From contig NC_030826.1 in NCBI RefSeq assembly GCF_001704415.2, positions 55,571,362-55,635,361 on the forward strand: a stretch of 64,000 bases of DNA, in the 5' to 3' direction. The translations under genes were made by a program, and so were the position numbers. Positions 13,241 to 22,600 of this stretch are shown in pieces. This DNA is from Capra hircus (taxonomy: Eukaryota; Chordata; Mammalia; Artiodactyla; Bovidae). How positions within the stretch are numbered: the first letter of the stretch is position 1; each line of letters begins with the position of its first letter. Below the pieces are notes generated by a model. It was not told the origin of the DNA and ran no database searches. It saw nothing but the letters and a program-made list of their open reading frames with translations.

Positions 13241-13597
13241 AAAAGATGAGTCTTTATTTACAATTTTGATATTCTGTCCATCATAGATTTTTGCATTAAT
13301 TTTGATTTGGTGAAATATTGCCTTAAATATTATTTATCCTGTTTCCTGAGTTTTTTGCCTCCTCCCCTTTGTATATGTCCACCCCCAGCCTGTGATCATC
13401 GATGATATCAAATTCGCCGATGTAACCATGCTTTGTCATCACAATTAGAAGCCCGACGATGACTCTGGAGCATGGCCTAACATGGCGTTAGCTTCCCTTT
13501 TTGGTATTGTTGATACGCTTGAGTGCATCAGTCAGGACATTCGTGAGCACCATTCTGGCAGCCCAGAAAGACGGCAGAAAGAGCTCTTTCTTTTTTA

Positions 13598-13695
13598 AAA
13601 TGTTTATTCATTTATTTATTTTGGCTGCGTCAGGTCTTAGTTGCAGCATGCAGGATCTTCAGTTGAGGCACGGAGATCTAGGTTCCTGACGGGGG
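13598..13695 (-). mobile_element. Truncated CHR-type SINE running into a G-rich tract
   Basis: AT-rich start followed by TTTTGGCTGCGTCAGGTCTTAG and GTTCCTGAC. The remainder is replaced by an almost pure G/T tract at about 13688-13728. Confidence 0.7.
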
Positions 13696-13779
13696 TGGGG
13701 GGCGGTGGGGGGGTGCGGGGGTGGGGACCTCAGGTAAAACCAACAACACTCCTGCTGGCCCAATTTACATAGGACAGGC

Positions 13780-14065
13780 CCGGGGGTGGGGGGTGAGGGG
13801 TGGGGTGGTGGTGGGGGCGGACATATACAAAGAGGAGCCAGAGCTCTCTCTCACTCTCTCTCCTGCACGCGGGGCTGCTCTTCTCTTCGTGTCTTTGGAT
13901 CAACGTGCCCTCACGCCTTGAAGATGGATTTTCCTGCTATCTTCTAAATAAAATAGAGCTGTAACACTGATTTGTCTAAGAGCTATCACACGGTCCTTTT
14001 GAGACCTGAGAACTATAACACGGTCTATCCAAGACATGAGAGCTGTGACACGACGAGGGAGCTTT
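13780..14065 (+). mobile_element. LTR-like segment with terminal tandem units
   Basis: CATATACAAAGAGG (TATA-like) is followed by TCTCTC-rich sequence and AATAAA at 13947-13952, the order of an LTR promoter and poly(A) site. After AATAAA come about four imperfect units of roughly 30 bases, each beginning with a word like AGAGCTGTAACAC or AGAACTATAACACGG. No internal retroviral frame is adjacent. I cannot name the ERV family. Confidence 0.45.
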
Positions 14066-14127
14066 AATGCCCGTCACTCCAAGTCTCTTTGTTGTGATGG
14101 AACAAAAGCCGAGGAGCATACACTCGC

Positions 14128-14310
14128 GTGACAAATCCACCTGCCAATACAGGAGACGTGGGTTCAATCCTTCGGTTGGGAAGATCCCCTGGAAAAGGAA
14201 ATGGGAACCCACTCCAATACTCTTGCCGGGAAAATCTCATAGACAGAGAAGCCTGGTGGGCTACCATCCATGGGGTTGCAAAGAGTTGGACACGACTGAG
14301 CGACTGAGCC
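14128..14310 (+). mobile_element. Bov-tA SINE
   Basis: CACCTGCCAATACAGGAGACG, then GAACCCACTCCAATACTCTTG and the GGACACGACTGAGCGACTG end. The extreme 5' head is lost. Confidence 0.85.
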
Positions 14311-14817
14311 CATGTGTGCACACTTAAATGCTGAGCCCCTGGCGAGGGTCTCACTGGCTTCATCCTAGCCTTGGCTCTACCTGAAATGCACCATGTTTTC
14401 CAGCCGTCTGGTTTGAGGAGCCCTGGGAGTTGTATTAATCTTCAGGAAACACAAGTGATATCTCAATCCATGCCTTCCTACAGATCAGCAAACAGAGGCC
14501 AGAGAGGTCTTTGTCTCTCCCCTCACACACCTGCTGGAGGGCCCTCAGCCTCAAAGAATCTTGAGGCTAGAGGGGAGGTCGAGATGGAAACCAGGGAAGA
14601 ATACACAGGTCCTTTGCATCTATCTGGATGCAGTGGGCACATGGACCTGTCTTCAGGAGGGAGAAAAGGATGCAAAGGAAAAAGGAACCAGGTGAGCGGC
14701 CATTCCTGGGCCACTTGCACCCAGCCAGCCCAGCCTGACCCAGGAAAGGATCGAGGTGGCCTTCCACCCTCTGACCGCTGGAAGTGTTCCTTCAGTCCTT
14801 AGGTCAATATCAATTAA

Positions 14818-15005
14818 GCACTGGCTCAGATGGTAAAGAATCTGCAATGAAGGAGACCCAGGTTCAATCCCTGGGTCAGGAAGATTTCCTGGAGAATGGA
14901 GTACACTCCAATATTCTTGCCTGGAGAATCTCACGGACAGAGGACTCTGGCAGTCCACGGGGTCGCAAACAGTTGGACACAACTGAGTTACTTTCACACT
15001 TTCAC
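14818..15005 (+). mobile_element. Bov-tA SINE
   Basis: CTGGCTCAGATGGTAAAGAATC head, CCAATATTCTTGCCTGGAG body and CACAACTGAGTTACTTTCAC end. A short internal deletion removes part of the tRNA-like region. Confidence 0.85.
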
Positions 15006-15235
15006 ATGTGGCAGGCATGTGCTAAGCAAGAGAGACCAACATGACATCCCTAGCATGAAGCTGGTCTGATGGAGAATTCCCACATGAAACAAGGTGGGTG
15101 CCAGGAGGGATGCATGTAGAAAGTGACGGCAGGAGAGGGGAGAGCCCACCTGGCTTAGGGAGAAGAGAGTTTTCGAGTGGCTTCCTGGGGCAAAACATGT
15201 CTTAGTTAAGTTTGTTTAAGTGATTCCTCGGGTTT

Positions 15236-15505
15236 TTGTTTTTTGACTGCACTCAGTCTTAGCTGCGGAATGCAGGATTTTTAGTTGCGTCATGTGGGAT
15301 CTAGTTCATTGACCACGGATGGAACCTGGGTCCTTTGCATTAGGAGTTCAGAGTCTTAGCCACTGGACCACTAGAGAAGTGGTCCCTCCTTCTCATCGCT
15401 TGTTACTTTCTCCTCCTTAGTGCTTAAGACTCATTTAAGGGACTTCCTCATTGCAGAACTAAGATCCCACATGCTGTAGTGCTCAGCCAAAAAAAAAAAA
15501 GAAGT
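15236..15505. mobile_element. Two CHR-type SINE remnants, opposite orientation
   Basis: A minus-strand copy at about 15236-15384 ends in CCACTGGACCACTAGAGAAG. A short plus-strand copy at about 15437-15505 begins GGGACTTCC and ends in a poly(A) run. Confidence 0.75.
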
Positions 15506-15721
15506 AGTAATAAGGAGGAAGAATAAGGTAGGGGGTGAGGGTGGAAGCATGCTCCCAGCAGAGACGATGGCAGGGGCAGGAGGTGAGCCAGGTTGAAGAG
15601 GAGAACGGAGCAGGGCTGGTGACGCAGTCCATGAGAAGTACTGGGCACTGATGTTTGAGGCAAGGAGCTGGGGTGGGAGTGGGGATGGGACTGGGTCAGC
15701 AGGGAAGGCTGGAGATGGTTT

Positions 15722-16055
15722 ACCTCTTTATTTTTTATTTTTGTATTTTATTTATGTTTGGCGGTGCTGGGCCTCCGTTGCCGCGTGGGCTTTCCCTAGT
15801 TACGGCGAGCGAGGGCTACTTTTTGTCATGCATGGGTTTCGCATTGCGGTGGCTTCTCCTGTGGAGCATGGGTTCTAGGCTGGCAGGCTTCAGTAGTTTG
15901 GTTTCCCAGGTTCTAGAGCGCAGGCTCAATAGTTGTGACGGATGGGTTTAGTTGCTCCGTGCCATGTGGGATCTTCCCTGACCAGGGATCGAACCTGTGT
16001 CTCCTGCATTGGCAGGTGGATTCTTTACCACTGAGCCACCAGGGAAGCCCGGAGT
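15722..16055 (-). mobile_element. Long CHR-1-like SINE
   Basis: Near-full-length minus copy. It starts with AT-rich sequence and GCTGGGCCTCCGTTGCCGCG, passes GTGGAGCATGGGTTCTAGG, and ends at the reversed head GAGCCACCAGGGAAGCCC. Confidence 0.85.
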
Positions 16056-16725
16056 ACCTCTGTAGAGCTGGTGGGACCTAGTCCAGGTCCCCAACAGATT
16101 GCCTTTCTCATGGAAGAAAACTGTAGGGTTTGTGCTTATGTGGGCTTAGGGGAGATGCTCCTGACAGCCCTCTGGTAGCTACTGCATTACAGGCAGGGCC
16201 TCTGCCAGAGGCTCCCACAAATGTCCCCTCCCTTCCACCTCCTGCCTGCACACACCCTCTCGTGGGGGAGGGAAGAGTTAAGACTCCTTCTTGAGGCTGC
16301 TGCCAGCTGGTCCTGCTTCCTGCTCTGTCCTCACCTGTGCGATGGGATGACAAGATGGACAGAAACCTTTGCTGCTACCAAGGTCCTTCAGCTCCATCCT
16401 TTCACCCTCCCACCCCATGAGTTTGGGTCAAACTCTCGGTAACATCCAGGAAGCAACATCTTTGACTTTGGCTGGGCTGCCACTTGCCACCCACCTCTAG
16501 AGGGAATCAGGGAAGGAGTTAAAGATAAAACAAAGCTGTAGGACAGATGTGTAGGATGTAACATTATGTCATGTTACGTTTTGAAAGTAACTTTGGAAAA
16601 TGCATGATAGTTGTGTCTTCTAGCTACAACATCTACATCTTTATAACAAAAGAAGACTGCAAGGAAATCCTCCAGGAGAGGTTACCTCTGCAGAGAGGTG
16701 CTAAGGATTATGGTAGGAATATCTT
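16056..16725. other. Intergenic sequence, nothing recognised
   Basis: Between two long minus-strand SINEs. No exon chain or RNA gene is visible. Confidence 0.4.
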
Positions 16726-17065
16726 CTTTAAAAAAAAAAATTATCTTTGGCCGTGCTGGGTCTTCATTGCTGTGCTCGGGCTTTCTCTAGTTGTGGAGAA
16801 CGTGGCGGGGGCGGGGATGGGTTTACTGTCTAGTTGTGGGGCAAGCGTTTCTCATTGTGGTGAATTCTTTTATTGCAGAACATGGCCTCTAGTGGGAGCA
16901 GGCTCAGTAGTTGCAGCTCACGCGCCCTGGAGTGCTTGGGCTCAGTAGTTGTGGTGCATGGCTTAGCTGTCCCTTGGAATGCGGGGTTTTCCCAACCAGG
17001 GATGGAACCCGGGTTCCTTGTGTTGGCAGGCAAATTCTTTACTACTAAGCCAACAGAGAAGCCCT
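16726..17065 (-). mobile_element. Long CHR-1-like SINE
   Basis: Same layout as the copy at 15.7 kb: GCCGTGCTGGGTCTTCATTGC near the start, CCAACCAGGGATGGAACCC, and the reversed head near 17,060. Confidence 0.85.
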
Positions 17066-17132
17066 GGAATATTTTATTTTCTTTTGCATTTCTATATTTT
17101 GTAAATTTTCTACAATGAATGTGCTATTGGAG

Positions 17133-17345
17133 GGGTGGTGTAGCATCGTGACTGAATAAGCAGACTGTCTGGGTTTGAATCTGGCTTCGCAATTCATGTG
17201 CCTTCGTGACCTTGAACAAGGCACTTCTTATCCTCAGTTTCCTCCTGCGCAGGGTGGGGGTTGTTATTAGAATTAAATGAGCTCAGTTTTGCCATCAACA
17301 TTCCATTTGCTACGAACAGGGCTCCTGGTGTGCAGTAGGCATTAC
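17133..17345 (+). mobile_element. MIR SINE
   Basis: Carries the MIR core order: GTCTGGGTTTGAATCTGGC, then CGTGACCTTGAACAAGGCAC, CCTCAGTTTCCTC, and AATTAAATGAGCTC near the end. Old and diverged. Confidence 0.75.
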
Positions 17346-18099
17346 GTTTTTGTTAAATAAAAGCAAAATTACTTTTACCAAATATGCAAAATATATATAT
17401 TTTAAAAATTGCCCAAGTAATATAAGAACATAATCTTCTTGTGAGAAATGACACAGGAAATTTTTAAGTGAAATAACACTTGGGAAGATTAGTTTACAGT
17501 CTGTTTGGATTTGCATTAAAAAAAAAATTCGTTGTGTTAAGGCAGGAGCAGGAAGGCATGAGAAGAATGTGGGTGGCAATCTAGGGACAGCACCTTCCTT
17601 GGTCTCTTCACGGGGAAAGGCCAAGGCCAGGGCTCACCCATGTGGATTATGGAAGCGCTCTGGCTGATCCTGCACCCTGAATCACCCACTATGATATATT
17701 CACCCAGGAGGCAAATACTGAGCCAAGAACCCCAACATTTTGGTTTCTTAATCAGCCTCACTGACACGCAGGCAGGCTTGCTGTTTGGCTTTCTGAAATA
17801 CTGGCGAGCATCTGACCACCCCCCCCCACACACACCAGGACTACTATTGTGGACCCCCAGGGGCTTACGAACTTGGGGAACTGTTTAAGCGGACAAGTAA
17901 CATGCATTTGATGTGGGTTTCACACCAGCGTGTGCCTGAGGGTATCAGGCTCCAGCATCACACACCACGTGAAGGCTCCTTCAGAACCTGGAGGAGCTGG
18001 TGAGGGAGGCTCATCCATCGGCTCCCCCGTGGGGAAGGACTCATATCCGTGGAGCTGGCTCTTGCTGTCTCCTTGGGTCACACTTTTTACCTTCTCAGC

Positions 18100-18260
18100 A
18101 TTTATCTGGCTGCGCCAGGCCCTAGTTGCAGCACCTTTGATCTTCATCACAGAATCTTTAGGTGCTGCACATGGGTTCTAGTTCCCCGACCAGGGGTCGA
18201 ACCTGGGCCCCTGCACTGGGAGCTCAGAGTCTTAGCCACCAGACCACCAGGGAAGTTCCC
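18100..18260 (-). mobile_element. CHR-type SINE
   Basis: CTGGCTGCGCCAGGCCCTAG, CCCCGACCAGGGGTCGAACC, then reversed head ACCACCAGGGAAGTTCCC. Confidence 0.85.
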
Positions 18261-19626
18261 CTCAGCCTTTCCTGACCTCAGTCCATGGACTGCTTTGGGA
18301 GAGTGGGGAGGCAAGATTTAAGCATTTTGGCATGCAAGCTTTCCCCCCAAAGGGAAAAGGTTTACATTTCATTTCTACCCATCCACACCAGTAGCACTGG
18401 TGAGGAATGGAAGTTACTGGACTGGTGCTGAGTGGAGCCTCCAGGGAGGAAGGTCAGCAGAACCACAGCCCAGGGTCAGAGCAGCCACAGGGTGCCCTGC
18501 TCTGTGAGGCCATCTGAGCGCACCTTCTCACCTGCCAGGCCCCAGAGTGAGAAACAAAGGTCACTGACGTCTCTGGCGACAAGCCAGGTGGGGATGGAAT
18601 TCAGGCACGCCCTGGTTCTGGACCACGTTGCCCCAGGGAGTTTTCTCCCCCATGACTGTCTCATTTCCTCTTCTGAGCCAATCATTAACCCTCCTGGGGT
18701 CCCCCTGCATGAGAAGCCACAGGAACAAGTGACTGGTCGAGGCTGGAAATGTCCAGGCCGCTTCCCTAAAGGGGCTGAGTCCCCGGTCACACAGCTGCCG
18801 TGGTTGGAGGGCAGGGCCCAGCCTCTCCCTGTGACTTCCACATGGTCTGGCTTGGCTGGGCAGGTCAGACGGGAGAGACCTGGATATGAATGAAGCCCCT
18901 TGGCTTCCGGGCAGTGCTACCCAGGGGAGCTGTGTGCGGTGGGCTTAAGGCTGGGGGTCGGGGAGAGCTTCCAGGCACCCACCCACCCAGAGAGCTTCAG
19001 CTCCACATGCTCCTCAGGTGCAAAACACCAGCCATGTGAGAAAAACTCTTGCTGGGCAGAGGAATGGGGGCCCCAGCCCCGTCTGGACAGAGGCCCTCAG
19101 CCTTTTGGGGAGGGAGGTCTGACACAGTCATGATTCCCCGGCTTAACTCCCTAGCCTCCAGTCAAGCCAGTAACTCAGAACACCTCTACCCTGGTGGGTC
19201 AGGTGCCAACTCTCCCTCTGGCCACCTGCGAGGGAGGAGTCACCTGCGGGGAGGAGCCCCGCCCACTTCTGGGCAACCTGAGACCCTCTGACGGGGCTTG
19301 GGAGCTCACGGGTCGGGGAGGCCAAGCATCCTGGTCAGGAATTCCCCCTCTGGAGGCCACCGGACTGTCCCCAGTCCCAGGGGGATCGCCAGCCTGGTTC
19401 AGAGCCCCTTCTCCCGTGACAATGGGGACGGGAGGATCGGCCTGTTTTCCGGGATCCCCAGGACCTCCCGGGACCCCTGGGTGGTCGTCGCTGGTGAAAT
19501 CCAGGCAGCGGGTCGGAGGCGGGTTCACCGCCCGCCCCTCCACCCCTGGGCCAGGGGACCCCGCGGGGCCGGCCATCCTCCCCGGCGCGCCCCTCCCCTC
19601 GGGCGCAGCCAGCGCTCGAGTCCAGC
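18261..19626. other. Downstream flank of TRIM80, unique sequence
   Basis: No SINE or exon recognised. GC content rises towards 19,600. The TRIM80 poly(A) signal lies at its right edge, so most of this stretch should be intergenic. Confidence 0.5.
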
Positions 19627-19632
19627 TTTATT
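19627..19632 (-). terminator. TRIM80 poly(A) signal AATAAA
   Basis: Minus-strand AATAAA starts three bases after the TRIM80 stop codon (19636-19638). No other canonical hexamer was noticed close downstream. If used, the 3' UTR would be only a few tens of bases. Confidence 0.65.
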
Positions 19633-19635
19633 GGC

Positions 19636-22600
19636 CTAGGCCTCGGAGGGGCGCTGCTTGAGCGTGACCGAGGCGCCGCTGCTGACCATGACGGCGGGGT
19701 AGAGCGGCTCCAGGAAGGAGGCGAGGAAGCGGTAGAGGAGGCTCACGCCTCCCGCCACGCCGTAGAAGGAGAGGCAACCCGCAGCGCAGTCTAGCATCAC
19801 GCCGAGCGTGCGGTGGTAGCCGCCGTGCAGCACCGTCTGCGTGTTGTTGTGCCACACGGAGAACTTGAGCGAGTCCCACTCCAGGCACCACGAGTAGGGA
19901 TTGCGGCCCAGCAGATAGACGATGCTGCGGCGCGGGCGGCCGCCGAGCGGGGGGCTGCGGCGGTAGGTGACGCCCAGGCACACCCACGAGTTGGACACGT
20001 CGGCCTCCCAGTAGTGGCGGCCCTCGGCCAGGCCCCGAGAGCACAGCACCTGCGGCCACTGCTTGAAGCCCGGGAAGGGGCCGCCCGCCGCGAAGGGCTC
20101 CAGGAGGATGCCCAGGTTCAGCACCGAGTGGGTCTCCTTGAACAGGAAGAGCTCCTCGCTGGCTGTGGTGGGGTCGAAGTTCAGGTTGCAGTAACCTGGG
20201 CCGAGGGGGTATGGAAAAGGGGGCTAGGGTCTGCAGGCCAGGGAGCAGAGCGCTGGAGGTCTAGAGAGGGGAGGGCCAAAGCTCACAGCTTTGGCACAAA
20301 AGTCACCAAGTGCTTCCACCGCCAGCCCCCAAGAGTGGCCCCCCCATTCCCCTCTCTAAGTCTTCAACTCCGCCCACAGGGGTGGACACTGTCTGGCTGG
20401 GCGCTGTCCAAAGGCCTGCCTTCCTAGAGAGGTGGACAGCCAAGAGTCCCCCTATCTGCCCTCCCCCCCACCAAACCCTAACAGGACCCCCTTTTCGGTT
20501 TGTGCAGGACACAAGACTGGGTGGGACTGAGGGAGCGTCAGGGGCTCCTGGAGGAGGTCGCTCAGAAGGGGTCATCAGAGGGTTCATCCGCTGTGACCCT
20601 GGAGACCTCAGAGACATCACTGATGATTTCTTAGAGAGTCACTTGGTCCCTCACCCAGCCTGGGAGAGGGGCTGCAGGGACATTAACTGAAAAGGGAGCC
20701 TGACTGTAGAAGGGTCATCCAAGCTGGCTTGGCTAAAGTCCAGGGGAGGTCGGCAGGCACCCAGCTGAGGGCAGAGCCTGAGCCACATCAGGGCAGCAGA
20801 GGGCTGCAGAGCTGGCCTCTGGGTGTTGGTGGAGGCCCTGCCACCCATGGGCGGGGACAGGACAGCCTTCTCCCTTCCTCTTAGGGCCGAGGAGTCACAG
20901 ACCTTCTGAGGTCTCTAGTCCAGAGTACAAGGTCAGGGCAGGAGAGACCTGGCATCTTTCTGGAGCCCTGGCCTGCATAGAGGTGGGGCTGGGTCGGTCG
21001 GGCAAACAAGGGCCCTGTTCCTTTCCTTCCCAACCTTGGGGCTGGACCCCAGGACTGAGGACTCACACTTGAGAAGTATTTTCCTGTCCACATCCGGGGG
21101 CAGCACCTCATAGGAGTTCATCTTAATGCCTGGGGAAGATGGAGGGGCTTTGCTGAGGACACTTTCACAGCCCAGTGTCCTTCCAGAGAGAGGCATGGGC
21201 TTTCAGGAGGTTGAGTCACCTGGACAAGGCGCACACAGACAGGCCCAGCTCTCTTACAAGTGCCTGGAATCCCAACCGCTGCCCTTGGAGCAGCCCATCC
21301 CCAGAAGGCAGGTGGGTCTCCAGTCGCCCCAGGCAAGCAGGTTCTAACTAACCCTTCAGGAGGAGCTGGTTGATGAAGCTGAGACCCATGTCCACCAGTC
21401 GGGTCCGGAGCTCCGCCAAGGTCTCTGGCAGCTGGAGGAAGCTCTGCTTCTCCTCACAGTTGGTGCCCATCAGGGGCTCCACGCAGGCAGGGAAGTGCTT
21501 CAGCCTGGGCAACTCCTGCAGGCAGGGAGGGGCTGGCAGTACCACTTGTTAGCCAGGCCCCAAGCAAGGGCCAGGGGCTTAGCGGTTCCCCAGAACCAGG
21601 AGGCAGGCGGGAAAGCTGCCCATGTTCAAACCCGGACAGCTTTCTCCCCTCCTCCTGGCTTTTCGGACATCTGAGTTAGGGCTGTCAAAGCCCCTGCAGT
21701 CCAGTGGACGTTGCGATGGGCCTGGGCGGTGGGGGTAGGGAGGGGCCTTGCCTGCAGAAACTGCTGGTCGCTGCGGTTGGCAAGCAGGCTGCGGAGCCAG
21801 ATGCTGTCCCCCTCCAGCTTCAGGAGCCGGTTGTGACTCTGCTGGATGGAGCCGCCCAGCTTCCCCAGGGCGGTGGCCTCCTCTTTCTCCACGAAATCCA
21901 GCACCTTCACCTGCATCTGTTTGATCTCCTGGATGATCTCTGAGAAGCAGGCGTTCACCTCGTCCCGAGTCGTCTGGATCAATTTCTGGGGCAGGGGCGG
22001 AGGGGCAGAGAGGTGTCTTTGAGCCCCAGCTCCTTATCCTCCTTGTCAGGGCCCAGAGCTGGCCGAGGCATCACCTCTCTGTTTGTCTGGCCCCACAGCA
22101 GCCACTCCGAGCCCTTGAGAGGCCCCCTCAGCCTGAAGCAGGGCCCTGGGAAAGCCTGGGCTGGAGGTGGCGATGGGCCAAGCTTACCGAGAGAAAAGCC
22201 ACCTGGCCCCGGTGCTTTTGGCTGTCGGAGGTGATGATCAACATCTGGTTCTCCACGTTGGCCTGGACCTTCCGAACTTCAACCTGGGGTGAGAAGGTGA
22301 GGTGGAAGAGGAGCGGGCCGGTGATTCAGAGAGGTGCCGTAGCAGAAGCCCTCTGTGGGCAGTCCCATGTCAGAGCTCAGAAGAAACACACCTCTTAAAA
22401 AAAAAAACAACCCTTACTTAGCTGCATCAGGTCTTAGCTGCAGCACATAGATCTTTCCTTTCAGTACATAGACTCTCTAGCTGTGGCATGTGGGATCTTC
22501 GTTCCCCTACCAGCGATTGAACCTGTGTCCCCTGCATTGCAGGGCAAATTCTTAACCACTGGGCCACTAGGGAAGTCCCACCTCTTATGTTCTTCAGAGG

